64,000 bases of DNA from Saprospiraceae bacterium (GTDB lineage: Bacteria; Bacteroidota; Bacteroidia; Chitinophagales; Saprospiraceae), in NCBI GenBank assembly GCA_021299835.1, contig JAJTER010000024.1, forward strand, positions 1-64,000, given 5' to 3'. Below are positions 18,898 through 28,382 of the stretch, piece after piece. The position numbers and the translations under genes were made by a program. Under the pieces are notes generated by a model. That model was not told the DNA's origin, searched no databases, and was given only the letters and a program-made list of their open reading frames with translations. The stretch's first letter is position 1, and every line of letters starts with the position of its first letter.

Positions 18898-20292
18898 TCA
18901 ATTTTTGATGGGCTGAAAAAGATTTATTCTTACCCCCGATTGAAAAGATACGGTCGAAATGCGGTCATTATATGGGCCTATACCTTTACTTACATGTCCC
19001 ACAAAAGATTGATAACTCGATTGTGCAAAAATACTCGTCCTTGGTGAAATCATCTTTTCAGCGCCAACACCCATATCCATAGATAAATAAACATTATCAA
19101 TAAGCGTTCCTCCCTGCATTAATCCCTCTTCAAGATTTTGATAAACACTGTTGGTTTTACCCGTTAAAGCAACGGAGGAAGGAAAAAATCCAGGATGGAC
19201 AATGAAGTAATTTGCAGAAAGAGTAACTTGAGCCGTAGCACCCATTGTGGCATAAATACGCCAATTTTCTTTATGAACAATATTGAAGCGGGTAAATACA
19301 GGAATTTGTAAAAGATTTAGCTGAATTTTCTTTAATTGCTCCGTAGTATAACCATCTCTTAGACTACCTTGTATAAAGGTAACCGCCGGCGCATTATACT
19401 CTTTATGGGCATAAATAAATCCAAAGCCAGTCTCTAAGCGTTTAGCGCCCTCACTTAGCAAGAAACCAAAATGAAAACCTGATGAATTTCTGATGGTTTC
19501 AGGTACTTTATATCTTGGGTAGGCCGGGGTAAAAACATTATCACCGTCTAATCCTGTTAATAAAGTTAAATGCCATTTTCCAAAATCAAGTATATTGTTA
19601 ACATATATTTTTCTAGTTCCAATGGGAATATGTCTTGATGCTAAGGTAGGAATTTGACTTACTTCCTTGAAAGATTTTGAGTAAACGGGCACAGGTTCCA
19701 ATGTAAGAACTTTAGTAGCAGAGGAGCCCGGGATAGGTTCAATTTCTAACAGAACTTTTTTGGGTTGTAGTTTATATACCTCTTCATCAGATTGATTATC
19801 TGATAACTTAGATAATATTCTAACTGGCTGAACATTCTGGCTTTTGTTTTGAATGTTGTTTTCTTCTAAGTCAATTTCAGTTGAGGCAGTAGCATTTTTA
19901 TCACCCGATACATTATTATTATTTTCAACATTGACCAGTTGGGATGTAGGTACCTGATGAATGACACCTACCTGCAAACAAGTAAAGAATAACAAAACAG
20001 ACATGGCAACCTCCATAGCTTTAAACCATATAATCTTATTTTCATTACTTTTGATATGAGAATAATAGGAATGAAAATGAGCCCAGGCGTGACCTTCATT
20101 TGTAGGAAAAATGAATTGATTTAATTTTTGATGAATGTTTTGATCAAACTTTTTATCCAAATCGATTTGATCATCCAATAAGGCATCATTCCATTTTTCA
20201 GAAAAATTTTTCCATGCATCTTTAGGAACCTGAGTTTCCAGAGATTCCAGTTTATCCTTCAAAAATTGGTCCATTTTTTCCTCTTCCATCAT
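18898..20292 (-). CDS. Trans-envelope anti-sigma-like protein with outer-membrane beta-barrel domain
   Basis: 464 residues in three parts. Residues 1-80 are cytosolic, charged and helical, with two similar W-rich segments (DAWKNFSEKWN, HAWAHFHSYY), the position expected of a sigma-binding region. One hydrophobic segment follows at about 86-108 (AMEVAMSVLLFFTCLQVG). After a polar linker of about 120 residues, the last 230 alternate like an OmpW/PorT-type beta-barrel (FHFGFLLSEGAKRLETGFGF; IYATMGATAQVTL; SIFAQSSYQSFVGH). The ATG overlaps the sigma gene's TAA by one base (TAATG), so translation is coupled. The simplest reading is a regulator of that sigma factor. The barrel call is from strand pattern only. 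Confidence 0.65.
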   Translation of the reverse strand: MMEEEKMDQFLKDKLESLETQVPKDAWKNFSEKWNDALLDDQIDLDKKFDQNIHQKLNQFIFPTNEGHAWAHFHSYYSHIKSNENKIIWFKAMEVAMSVLLFFTCLQVGVIHQVPTSQLVNVENNNNVSGDKNATASTEIDLEENNIQNKSQNVQPVRILSKLSDNQSDEEVYKLQPKKVLLEIEPIPGSSATKVLTLEPVPVYSKSFKEVSQIPTLASRHIPIGTRKIYVNNILDFGKWHLTLLTGLDGDNVFTPAYPRYKVPETIRNSSGFHFGFLLSEGAKRLETGFGFIYAHKEYNAPAVTFIQGSLRDGYTTEQLKKIQLNLLQIPVFTRFNIVHKENWRIYATMGATAQVTLSANYFIVHPGFFPSSVALTGKTNSVYQNLEEGLMQGGTLIDNVYLSMDMGVGAEKMISPRTSIFAQSSYQSFVGHVSKGIGPYNDRISTVSFQSGVRINLFQPIKN

Positions 20293-20843
20293 TACCTCTG
20301 CTTCAATAAAATGTTTTGTAATTTGAGTCTTGCCTTCACTAAATTTGATCTTGACGTACTTTCATTAACATCCAGTAACTGACTAATTTCTTTATGCGAA
20401 TAACCTTCAATAACGTATAAATTAAAAACGGCGCGATAGGCCGGTGTAAGCATTTGGACGGCTTCTAAAATTTCCAGTTCTGAAAAACGGCTTACTGCAT
20501 CTGCATCAAAGCTAACCACCTGATTAGCCTCGTCCATATCAGAAGTCCTCCTTCGCATATTTGACCTATAATAATCTATGGCCGTATTTACCATAATCCG
20601 TCTGATCCAGGAAACTAAAGAGGTACCAGGCTGAAAGGAGTGAATATTCCTTAATATTTTAATAAACCCCTCGTGCATAATGTCGAGAGCATCATTTTCG
20701 TTATTAGCGTATCTCATACAAACGCCCATCATGCGCGCATAATATTCTTCATAGAGCGCTTGTTGCGCCCACTTCTCTCTGCGCATGCAAGCTAAAATCA
20801 CATTTTGTTCAGCATCCCAACTACCAGGAATTACTAATTCCAT
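20292..20843 (-). CDS. ECF RNA polymerase sigma factor
   Basis: 183-residue sigma-70-family factor containing regions 2 and 4 only. Region 2 spans about 25-95 (DALDIMHEGFIKILRN, SWIRRIMVNTAIDYYR). Region 4 spans about 125-180 (LTPAYRAVFNLYVIEGYSHKEISQLL, split here as two known helices, then ESTSRSNLVKARLKL). The acidic residues of region 2.2 and the helix-turn-helix of 4.2 are intact. Its stop overlaps the start of the downstream membrane protein, the usual position of a cognate anti-sigma factor. Target promoters are not evident in the window. Confidence 0.93.
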   Translation of the reverse strand: MELVIPGSWDAEQNVILACMRREKWAQQALYEEYYARMMGVCMRYANNENDALDIMHEGFIKILRNIHSFQPGTSLVSWIRRIMVNTAIDYYRSNMRRRTSDMDEANQVVSFDADAVSRFSELEILEAVQMLTPAYRAVFNLYVIEGYSHKEISQLLDVNESTSRSNLVKARLKLQNILLKQR

Positions 20844-20906
20844 AAAATAAGATTGAAAAATTGAAACTAGATACTCAATGTACTATTTTATTTAAAAAAA
20901 TACTAC

Positions 20907-21287
20907 TTATTGGGCTTGATTTTTTAGCAGTATTTCATTTTCGGCATCAAGTCGTTTAAAAAAATGAATAATTTGTTCAATTAAATATCTTTCCTGTGCT
21001 TCCGGACCTTCCACAGGACTTTTTGTAACTCTATCATAATGTGGCCATCCATCTGCATCTCTTCCTTTAAACACATAAATTCCTTGTTGACTTAATAACT
21101 CACAAATAGCAATATGCATTAAATCTTGCTTTTCCTCCTTGGTGTATGTTTTTTGCCATCGACCTAGAATTTGAATACCCACCAACAGCAAAACGGCATT
21201 AAGATCGGGAAGTTCTGGCTTATTAAAAGCATCTTTTATTTGATTTCTAATGCGTAGCCACTCAAAATTTATTTCCCATTCTTCCAT
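20907..21287 (-). CDS. Conserved-looking hypothetical protein downstream of metH
   Basis: 126-residue soluble, acidic, mostly helical protein without signal peptide or membrane segment. It carries several Trp (EEWEINFEWLR, LGRWQKTY, DGWPHYDRV) and ends in a charged helix. I recognise no family. It begins one base after the metH stop on the same strand, so it is almost certainly cotranscribed with metH and may be translated by coupling. A link to methionine metabolism would be only by position. Confidence 0.6.
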   Translation of the reverse strand: MEEWEINFEWLRIRNQIKDAFNKPELPDLNAVLLLVGIQILGRWQKTYTKEEKQDLMHIAICELLSQQGIYVFKGRDADGWPHYDRVTKSPVEGPEAQERYLIEQIIHFFKRLDAENEILLKNQAQ

Positions 21288-21288
21288 A

Positions 21289-23805
21289 TTAGTTGTTATA
21301 ATTTAGATTTGGAGAAAGCCATCTTTCAATAACCTCCAAAGACATATTTTTTCTTTCTGCATAATTTTCCACCTGATCTTTAGAAATCTGACCAACGCCA
21401 AAATAGGTAGAGGCAGGATTTGAAAAATACCAACCGCTTACTGAGGCAGCGGGATACATAGCAAAACTTTCGGTCAAAATAATACCTGTTCTTTTTTCTA
21501 CTTCAAGGAGTTCCCACAACTTATCTTTTTCAGTATGATCCGGGCAAGCAGGATAACCAGGAGCGGGTCTTATACCCTGAAAATTTTCTTTTAATAAATC
21601 GACGGTAGAATGATTTTCATCTTTAGCATACGCCCAGGTATCCATTCTTACCCATTCGTGTAATTTTTCAGCCAGAGCTTCTGCTAATCTATCGGCCAGC
21701 GCTTTAAGTAAAATAGATTGATAATCATCTAAATTCTCCAGAAAATAGGTATCCATTTTCTCAATATTAAAGCCTGCGGAAACAGCAAAAGATCCAATAA
21801 AATCGGGTTTACCTACTGGAGCAATGAAGTCGGACAGCGATCTATTGGGTTGTCCGGGTGCTTTTTTAAGTTGTTGCCTCAAGCACTGCAAGCGCATTTT
21901 TTCAGTGGTTCTCTCTTCATCTGCATAGATAATAATATCATCTTCAGTTCCTTGATTTGCGGGAAAAATACCCCAAACGGCTCTGGCCTCGAGCCATTTT
22001 TCATCAACTATTTTTTTGAGCATAGCATTTGCTTCGACAAAAAGTTTCGTTGCCTCCTCCCCTACGACAGCATCTGTGAGAATATCGGGATATTTACCCG
22101 CCAGTTCCCAAGAGCTAAAGAAGGGTGTCCAATCGATATAAGGAACTAATTCTTCCAAAGGAAAAGGAATTTTTTCCTGTATTCCAATCTTGTCCGGCAC
22201 AGGAGGGGTGTAAGTGGCCCAATCCATGGTCCATTTATTTTTCCTGGCATCTGCAATAGGTAGAAATTGTTTTACCTGTTCTCTCCCTACTCTTTGCTCC
22301 CTAATTCTATTATTTTCAGCTCTGACATCTAAAATGAAATTACTGCTAACATCTCCTTGTTCGCTAAGTAAATTACTCACTACGCCCACAGCACGAGACG
22401 CGTCTAATACATGAACAACAGAGCCCTTATATTTAGGTTCTATTTTTACCGCAGTATGGGTTCGACTGGTTGTTGCGCCACCAATCAACAAGGGAATAGT
22501 AAATCCAAGACGCTGCATTTCACTGGCAAGATGAACCATTTCATCTAAAGAAGGGGTAATGAGACCTGACAATCCAATAACATCAACTTTTTCCTCTTTT
22601 GCTCTTTGCAGTATTTTATCAGCGGGCACCATAACTCCGAGATCTACAATATCATAATCGTTACAACCGAGGACAACGCCAACTATATTTTTACCAATAT
22701 CATGCACATCTCCCTTAACCGTCGCGAGCAAAATTTTACCCTTTGCCCTACTATTTTCATTTTTATTTGCTTCAATATATGGCGTAAGCCAGGCAACAGC
22801 CTTTTTCATTACCCGGGCACTTTTAACTACTTGCGGAAGAAACATTTTACCTTCACCAAATAAGTCACCGACATAATTCATGCCATCCATCAAAGGGCCT
22901 TCAATAACAGACAAAGGTTCAGCTACTTGCGTTCGTGCCTCTTCAACATCCTCGTCAATATAGTCTGTAATTCCCTTTACTAAGGCATATTTAAGTCTTT
23001 CATTTACGGATTGATTTCTCCAGGAGAGATCTTTCTGAATCGACTTTCCTGCATCACCTCTAAGGGATACGGCCAGGTCAGTTAATCGTTCTGTGGCATC
23101 GGCTCTTCTGTTAAAAAGAACATCTTCCACCTTTTCAAGTAAATCGGGTTCAATATTGGAATAAATATCCATCATCCCGGCATTTACAATCCCCATATCC
23201 ATACCTGCACGAACGGCGTGATAGAGAAATGCGGTATGCATTGCCTCCCTGACCACTTCATTTCCTCTGAAGGAGAAAGAAATATTACTTACTCCGCCAC
23301 TCACTTTAGCACCTGGGCAAAGTTTTTTTATCTGTCGGGTAGCTTCAATAAAATGTATCGCATAATCATTATGTTCCTCAATACCCGTAGCTACGGCAAA
23401 AATATTTGGATCAAAGATGATATCTTCGGGAATGAATCCTACCTTTTGGATAAGCAAATCGTAGGCCCTTTTGCAAATGCTTACCTTTCGTTCCACTGTA
23501 TCGGCCTGACCCACTTCATCGAAAGCCATAACTACAGCTGCCGCGCCATAACGACGAACCAATTTAGCTTGTTTTAAAAATGCTTCTTCTCCTTCTTTTA
23601 ATGAGATTGAGTTTACGATACATTTACCCTGAACACATTTTAAACCGGCCTCAATGACAGAAAACTTTGAAGAATCAATCATTATGGGAAGCTTTGCGAT
23701 ATCGGGTTCGGACATAACAAGATTTAAAAATTCCACCATAGCTTGTTCCGAATCGAGCAAACCTTCATCCATATTTATATCAATAATCTGGGCACCCCCT
23801 TCCAC
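21289..23805 (-). CDS. metH: Methionine synthase, folate/cobalamin/activation part (downstream piece of broken metH)
   Basis: B12-dependent methionine synthase from the methyl-THF (pterin-binding) domain on. The listed start is a GTG inside the conserved [18 protein letters not shown], so it is not a natural start. The same frame stays homologous upstream to about 23955 ([21 protein letters not shown]) with no ATG. Intact domains: pterin-binding ([25 protein letters not shown]), cobalamin-binding with DVHDIG (B12 His ligand), and AdoMet activation domain ([29 protein letters not shown]). It would need the N-terminal homocysteine domain encoded at 23904-24872, which is in another frame. In some Bacteroidota MetH is naturally two genes, but here the second part lacks a start codon, which fits a lesion better. 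Confidence 0.88.
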   Translation of the reverse strand: MEGGAQIIDINMDEGLLDSEQAMVEFLNLVMSEPDIAKLPIMIDSSKFSVIEAGLKCVQGKCIVNSISLKEGEEAFLKQAKLVRRYGAAAVVMAFDEVGQADTVERKVSICKRAYDLLIQKVGFIPEDIIFDPNIFAVATGIEEHNDYAIHFIEATRQIKKLCPGAKVSGGVSNISFSFRGNEVVREAMHTAFLYHAVRAGMDMGIVNAGMMDIYSNIEPDLLEKVEDVLFNRRADATERLTDLAVSLRGDAGKSIQKDLSWRNQSVNERLKYALVKGITDYIDEDVEEARTQVAEPLSVIEGPLMDGMNYVGDLFGEGKMFLPQVVKSARVMKKAVAWLTPYIEANKNENSRAKGKILLATVKGDVHDIGKNIVGVVLGCNDYDIVDLGVMVPADKILQRAKEEKVDVIGLSGLITPSLDEMVHLASEMQRLGFTIPLLIGGATTSRTHTAVKIEPKYKGSVVHVLDASRAVGVVSNLLSEQGDVSSNFILDVRAENNRIREQRVGREQVKQFLPIADARKNKWTMDWATYTPPVPDKIGIQEKIPFPLEELVPYIDWTPFFSSWELAGKYPDILTDAVVGEEATKLFVEANAMLKKIVDEKWLEARAVWGIFPANQGTEDDIIIYADEERTTEKMRLQCLRQQLKKAPGQPNRSLSDFIAPVGKPDFIGSFAVSAGFNIEKMDTYFLENLDDYQSILLKALADRLAEALAEKLHEWVRMDTWAYAKDENHSTVDLLKENFQGIRPAPGYPACPDHTEKDKLWELLEVEKRTGIILTESFAMYPAASVSGWYFSNPASTYFGVGQISKDQVENYAERKNMSLEVIERWLSPNLNYNN

Positions 23806-23903
23806 TTGTTGTTGAGCGACTTTAAGAGCTTCCGTGTAATTTTTCTCCCGAATTAATCTTGCAAATTGTTTGGAACCAGTAACATTTGTCCTTTCACCTA
23901 CGT

Positions 23904-24872
23904 TTACGAAATTTGTTTCGGGGCGAATAACCAGAGGTTCCAGACCACTAAGGGTAGTAAAATGGTATTTACAAAACCAGAAGAAGCAAATTCTTTTATA
24001 TACTGTTGCATTTCAGAAGCCCCCTGATCATATTCCCCAAACTCGTTTGGCAAACCTGCGTTAGGATAGGCGGAGATATAACAGTCTGCAATATCAGATA
24101 ATTCCTGAAGATAGGGTCTCATTTCCGTCGCTCCCAACGCACAATTTAACCCAACACTCAAAATTGGAATATGGTTAATGGAGGCCCAGAAAGCGCCAAC
24201 GGTTTGCCCTGAGAGGGTTCTTCCGCTCGCATCGGTGATGGTACCGGATATCATAACAGGAAGACGATCGCCTACCTCCTCAAATAATTCTTCAATGGCA
24301 AAGAGGGCAGCTTTTGCATTAAGGGTATCAAAGATGGTTTCCACGATGAGTGCATCACAACCACCGTCCATTAATCCTTTTGCCTGTTCGTAATATGCCT
24401 CTTTAAGTTCGTCAAAAGACACCCCCCTGAAACCAGGGTTATTTACATCCGGAGAAAGCGAAGCTGTTTTATTAGTTGGACCAATAGCCCCGGCAACAAA
24501 ACGAGGCTTTTCAGGAGTTTTTAGATTAAATTCATCTGCGGCCTTTCTGGCTATTTTTGCAGCTTCAAGATTCATTTCGTAAGCCAGGCTTTCCAAATGA
24601 TAATCGGCCTGGGCTATTTTTGTAGCTCCGAAGGTATTTGTTTCCAATATATCGGCACCGGCCTCGAGATAGGCAAGATGAATAGCTTCAATTATATGGG
24701 GCTGGGTAAAAACAAGGATTTCATTATTACCTTGAATATCATAAGCATGATTTGCAAATCGGGTACCCCGATAATCCTTTTCCGTTAGTTTATACTGCTG
24801 TATCATTGTGCCCATGGCACCATCAATAACTAGAATACGGTCTTTAAGTAAAGCTTCAAGCCTAATATTCAT
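23904..24872 (-). CDS. metH: Methionine synthase homocysteine-binding domain (upstream piece of broken metH)
   Basis: 322 residues starting [20 protein letters not shown], the normal MetH N-terminus. The homocysteine-domain motifs run through [13 protein letters not shown] (first zinc-ligand Cys) to FASSGFVN. There the family continues IVGGCCGTTP, carrying the other two zinc Cys. Here that stretch is absent and the frame runs out through about 20 unrelated residues ([14 protein letters not shown]...) to a stop. The family sequence resumes in another frame at [13 protein letters not shown]. Without the Cys-Cys pair homocysteine cannot be activated, so as read the protein should be inactive. 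A clear -7 box lies 34 bp upstream of the ATG. Confidence 0.85.
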   Translation of the reverse strand: MNIRLEALLKDRILVIDGAMGTMIQQYKLTEKDYRGTRFANHAYDIQGNNEILVFTQPHIIEAIHLAYLEAGADILETNTFGATKIAQADYHLESLAYEMNLEAAKIARKAADEFNLKTPEKPRFVAGAIGPTNKTASLSPDVNNPGFRGVSFDELKEAYYEQAKGLMDGGCDALIVETIFDTLNAKAALFAIEELFEEVGDRLPVMISGTITDASGRTLSGQTVGAFWASINHIPILSVGLNCALGATEMRPYLQELSDIADCYISAYPNAGLPNEFGEYDQGASEMQQYIKEFASSGFVNTILLPLVVWNLWLFAPKQIS

Positions 24873-24905
24873 TTTCTATTTTAATTTGATGAAAAATTCA
24901 ATACC

Positions 24906-24913
24906 CAAAGGTA
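24906..24913 (-). promoter_or_regulatory. Promoter -7 box for metH
   Basis: Minus-strand TACCTTTG, a full TAnnTTTG match 34 bp before the metH ATG at 24872. No cobalamin riboswitch or SAM riboswitch core was seen in the short leader. Confidence 0.5.
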
Positions 24914-24967
24914 TAAGAAAAGTATGTAAACTTATAATTTGTCAAAGGGTCCACAATTTTTTAAAAT

Positions 24968-24998
24968 AAAAAAAGCCTCCAATGAGGAAGCTTTTTTT
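24968..24998 (-). terminator. Intrinsic terminator after the TIM-barrel isomerase gene
   Basis: A-run, GCCTC, loop CAAT, GAGG(AA)GC, T-run. The stem is flanked by A and T tracts on both sides, so it could work on either strand. It sits 25 bp past the stop of 25023-25778. Confidence 0.7.
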
Positions 24999-25022
24999 AA
25001 AATATTTTACTAGTTTTTAAAA

Positions 25023-25778
25023 TTAAACGGTACAAATTTCCTTTGCTCTTCGCAAACTCTCCAGGGGTTTACCTGAAGTAGGTATAAATTCTTGTCCTAA
25101 AAAGCCATCATAACCCGTTCCCTTTATGGTTTTAATGATATGAGGATAGTAAAGTTCCTGGCTTTCATCGATTTCATTTCTGCCTGGTAGACCCGCTGTA
25201 TGATAATGGCCAATCACCTCATGATATTTCAGGATATTATTACTAATATTTCCCTCCATCACCTGAGCGTGATAAATATCATACAATAATTTAAAGTTCG
25301 GCGAGCCCAATTTTTGTACTAAAGCTGCACCCCAGGCGGTATGATCGCATTGATAATCGGCATGATCGATATAACTATTCAACAGTTCAATAACTATCTT
25401 GACACCGTATTTTTCAGCTTCCTTAGTCACCATTTCCAGACCTCTTGCACAATTTTCAAGTCCTTGTTCGTCCGAAATACCATTTCTATTTCCAGAAAAA
25501 CAAATAACGGAAGGAATACCATTTTCACTTGCCTGCCTGATAAACCTCGCATAATTCTCTTGAAGGAAGGCATGATTTTTAGGATCATTAAATCCTTTAG
25601 AAATATTACAAAAGCTATCCATACCAACGGCACAAGTAAGACCTGCATCTTTGACGACCTTCCAATCGGCAGGACCTAAAATTTCTACCGATTCAAAACC
25701 CAAAGCTTTGACTTCTTTACAAAACTCGGGTAAGGTATAAAAGGCGCGAAAACACCAGTAACAAACAGAATGTTTCAT
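25023..25778 (-). CDS. Hydroxypyruvate isomerase-like TIM-barrel sugar isomerase
   Basis: 251-residue AP-endonuclease-2/xylose-isomerase-like TIM barrel with the metal-ligand pattern of the Hyi family: VIELLNSYIDHADYQ (Glu ligand), LLYDIYHAQVMEG (Asp and His), GHYHTAGLPGRNEID (His), and GFLGQEFIPT (final Glu). The family isomerises hydroxypyruvate to tartronate semialdehyde or acts on small keto sugars. It starts MKHSVCYWCF with no signal peptide, although family members near GMC oxidoreductases often have one. It is the third gene of the GMC, small-subunit, isomerase set, 56 bp after the small subunit. That context points to keto-sugar metabolism rather than glyoxylate metabolism, by inference. 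Confidence 0.82.
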   Translation of the reverse strand: MKHSVCYWCFRAFYTLPEFCKEVKALGFESVEILGPADWKVVKDAGLTCAVGMDSFCNISKGFNDPKNHAFLQENYARFIRQASENGIPSVICFSGNRNGISDEQGLENCARGLEMVTKEAEKYGVKIVIELLNSYIDHADYQCDHTAWGAALVQKLGSPNFKLLYDIYHAQVMEGNISNNILKYHEVIGHYHTAGLPGRNEIDESQELYYPHIIKTIKGTGYDGFLGQEFIPTSGKPLESLRRAKEICTV

Positions 25779-25834
25779 AAGACGGAACGATTAAAATGAC
25801 TAAAAACAATAACAAAAAGATTTAATAAAAATAA

Positions 25835-26458
25835 TCAGACGGGCGCATAAGCCATACCTTTTGTATCTGCTAAGGGAGTACAACCTTTAAAAACACCTGG
25901 AATAGGGTCATACACCAGTACTTCGGTACAAAGTTGTTCATTAGCGAAATAACCTTTATATATGGTATCCTTCAGCATCATAAAAAACTGATGAGAAGGT
26001 AAAGGTTTAGCACCGACAGGAAGCAATTTAACGGCTTCTCTAATTTCAGTATTCAGCGCGTTTAAATAATCAGTACGTTCTGATTCCACAAGAGCGACGA
26101 AAGATTTACCCATTTTTTCCTTCACCTTGACATCAAAATTATCAAGACCATTTAAAAAGAGTTGTTTTGTGTCTGGAGCAGCCCAATCTGAAAGAAGTAA
26201 ATCTACAAATCTATCGACACCCAATTCTGAAGCAGAGGGCGTTTTTGTTTTAGGCAGCATAGTATCAGCAATCAAAGTAACCCAGGCAAACTGTTCTGCA
26301 GTTAGCGCGGAGGGAACCCAATTATCTTTTTCTTTACCCTCTGATGGGGCGTTTTCATTATTAGGTTTACAAGACGATACCAATCCAGCTAAGGATCCGG
26401 TGGCGGCTGTAAATCCAATAACCATCCCTGTATATTTTAAAAGATCACGACGTTGCAT
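25835..26458 (-). CDS. Gluconate 2-dehydrogenase subunit 3-like small subunit (GMC partner)
   Basis: 207 residues. The N-terminus has a twin-arginine-like motif (QRRDLLKYTG) and a lipobox-like LVSSC near residue 30, so export by Tat and lipid anchoring are likely. The mature domain holds the family signature LTAEQFAWVTLIADTMLPKT and ends with the HQFFMMLKDTIYKGYF segment. In characterised relatives the small subunit helps export and mature the FAD-containing GMC partner. Its ATG lies 18 bp after the GMC gene stop, and the isomerase follows, forming one operon. A paralogue next to the second GMC gene is broken, so this may be the only working copy in the window. Confidence 0.85.
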   Translation of the reverse strand: MQRRDLLKYTGMVIGFTAATGSLAGLVSSCKPNNENAPSEGKEKDNWVPSALTAEQFAWVTLIADTMLPKTKTPSASELGVDRFVDLLLSDWAAPDTKQLFLNGLDNFDVKVKEKMGKSFVALVESERTDYLNALNTEIREAVKLLPVGAKPLPSHQFFMMLKDTIYKGYFANEQLCTEVLVYDPIPGVFKGCTPLADTKGMAYAPV

Positions 26459-26476
26459 AGTGGCTATTATAAAGGT

Positions 26477-28204
26477 TTACAGATTGTTATTTTTCATTTG
26501 TTTAACGGCATAATCAACCGCTCTGGCTGTTAAAGCCATATAGGTTAACGATGGATTAACGCAAGCGGCAGAGGTCATACAAGCGCCATCGGTCACGAAA
26601 ACATTAGACACCTGATGCATTTGATTCCATTTATTGAGAATAGATGTTTTTGGGTCATTTCCCATTCTGGCCGTTCCCATTTCATGAATACCCAAACCGA
26701 GAGAATAACCATCGTCGTAGGTGGTAATATCTTTTAATCCGGCAGCTTCCAGCATTTCCGCTGCAGCATTCATCATATCGAGACGCATAATTTTTTCATT
26801 CGTCTTAATGCCTGCGTCAAATTTGAGGACTGGAAGGCCCCATTTATCTAAGCGGCTGTAATCGAGTTCGACTTTATTCTCATGATAAGGCAGTGTTTCT
26901 CCAAAGCCGAGTAAATTCATAGACCATGGTCCTGGCTCAGAGAGTTGATCTTTAGATTGAGCACCCATTAGGAAGGCTTCTTCTGCTACTAAAGCGCCGA
27001 AACTTTGCCTTCCGCCACCGCCCTGATAACCATAACCCCTTATAAAGTCCCTTCTTTTGGTTGCATTGTCAATATTTCTGAACCTTGGTACATATATTCC
27101 ATTAGGTCGTCTGCCTTTAAAATATTTATCGCCAAATAGTTCAGATTTAGCTCTGGCACCTGCTCTAAAATGGTGATCCATGATATTATGTCCAAGCTCA
27201 CCGCTTAGATTTCCCAAACCATTTGGATGAGAATCGTACCTTGAATTCAATAGAATATGGGTAGTTCCTAACGCAGAAGCACAACAGAAAATCACTTTAG
27301 CAAAAAACTCATGTACTTCCATGGTTTCCGCATCGATAATACGCACCCCTACTGCCTTTTGTGTTTTTTCATCCAAAATGATATTTTGAACAATAGAATG
27401 GGGTCTGAGTGTCATATTTCCAGTAGCTTCGGCAGCGGGCAAAGCGGCAGCATTGGAACTATAGTAAGCACCATAAGGACACCCTCTAATGCAGCGATTT
27501 CTGGACAAACACTGACCTCTTGTTCCATGATACTCAGGATTTGGCTGCGTAAGATGAGCCGTTCTGCCTATCGTTATGCGACGTTCAGGATATTTAGCTT
27601 CTGATTTTTCCTTTACAAATTCTTCTATACAATTAAACTCCATGGGCGGCAAAAACTCACCGTCAGGAAGCTGATGCAAGCCTTCTTTTTGACCACTTAC
27701 CCCAATATATCGCTCAACATAATCATACCAGGGAGCGATATCAGCATATCTGATTGGCCAATCTACTGCAATACCGTCTTTTGCATTAGCCTCAAAGTCA
27801 AGGTCACTCCATCGGTAACTTTGTCTTCCCCACATGATGGAACGTCCGCCCACATGGTATCCCCTCATCCAATCGAAGCGTTGAACTTCAGTATAAGGTT
27901 GTTCAGAATCTTTAACAAAAAAGTGTTTCGTAGATTCTTTTATGGTATACCCTGTTCTAGATTGGTTGAAATAATGTTCTTTCACTTCAGCTTCAGGCAC
28001 ATTATCCCCATTAGGTAATTCCCAGGGATCGAGAGAGGCTGTTGGATAATCTACCACATGTTTGACATCTCTACCCCTTTCGAGGACGAGCGTTTTAAGT
28101 CCTTTTTCACAGAGTTCTTTGGCGGCAAAACCTCCACTAATCCCTGATCCGATGACAATGGCATCATAAGTGACTTCTTTTTTACCTTCAGTGTTTACGT
28201 ACAT
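26477..28204 (-). CDS. GMC-family FAD-dependent oxidoreductase (copy 1)
   Basis: 575-residue oxidoreductase. The FAD-binding Rossmann motif VIGSGISGGFAAKELCEKG is at about residues 17-35 and LERGRDVKHV follows. Family-specific segments include GGRSIMWGRQSYRW, the Cys pair in CIRGCPYGAYYSS, and the C-terminal catalytic region GIHEMGTARMGND with NVFVTDGACMTSAACVNP. It has no signal peptide of its own; relatives are exported with the small subunit. The subfamily oxidises sugars, often at C3, passing electrons to a cytochrome c; the exact substrate is not readable here. First gene of the three-gene operon, about 56% similar by eye to the copy at 61239-62951. Confidence 0.9.
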   Translation of the reverse strand: MYVNTEGKKEVTYDAIVIGSGISGGFAAKELCEKGLKTLVLERGRDVKHVVDYPTASLDPWELPNGDNVPEAEVKEHYFNQSRTGYTIKESTKHFFVKDSEQPYTEVQRFDWMRGYHVGGRSIMWGRQSYRWSDLDFEANAKDGIAVDWPIRYADIAPWYDYVERYIGVSGQKEGLHQLPDGEFLPPMEFNCIEEFVKEKSEAKYPERRITIGRTAHLTQPNPEYHGTRGQCLSRNRCIRGCPYGAYYSSNAAALPAAEATGNMTLRPHSIVQNIILDEKTQKAVGVRIIDAETMEVHEFFAKVIFCCASALGTTHILLNSRYDSHPNGLGNLSGELGHNIMDHHFRAGARAKSELFGDKYFKGRRPNGIYVPRFRNIDNATKRRDFIRGYGYQGGGGRQSFGALVAEEAFLMGAQSKDQLSEPGPWSMNLLGFGETLPYHENKVELDYSRLDKWGLPVLKFDAGIKTNEKIMRLDMMNAAAEMLEAAGLKDITTYDDGYSLGLGIHEMGTARMGNDPKTSILNKWNQMHQVSNVFVTDGACMTSAACVNPSLTYMALTARAVDYAVKQMKNNNL

Positions 28205-28303
28205 TGTTGCTTTATGAAAATTTATTGAGTGATAAACCTAAATTTAGGGTATTTTAATTATAAAAAAAACCTAATCCTAAAATTTTATTAATTATCATAA
28301 AAT

Positions 28304-28337
28304 TTTGGGTAAATATCCTTCAATAGTTCTAAATTTG
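28304..28337 (+). promoter_or_regulatory. Promoter of the aconitase gene
   Basis: TTTG at 28304-28307 and TAAATTTG at 28330-28337 are separated by 22 bp, matching the two-part Bacteroidota promoter. The leader to the ATG at 28383 would be about 40 nt. A 12-bp palindrome (CCTAAATTTAGG, 28238-28249 region) lies further upstream, near the divergent GMC start. Confidence 0.65.
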
Positions 28338-28382
28338 GGCGAAATTTAAAAAACCAAAGCATAGACTAAATAACCAACGATT

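Noticed and set aside
21289-24872. Programmed frameshift in metH
   Set aside because: Residues essential to the family are missing from all frames, so shifting frame could not restore the protein; no slippery sequence is evident.
24873-24967. Cobalamin or SAM riboswitch before metH
   Set aside because: The leader is short and AT-rich and lacks the conserved B12-box or SAM-fold elements.
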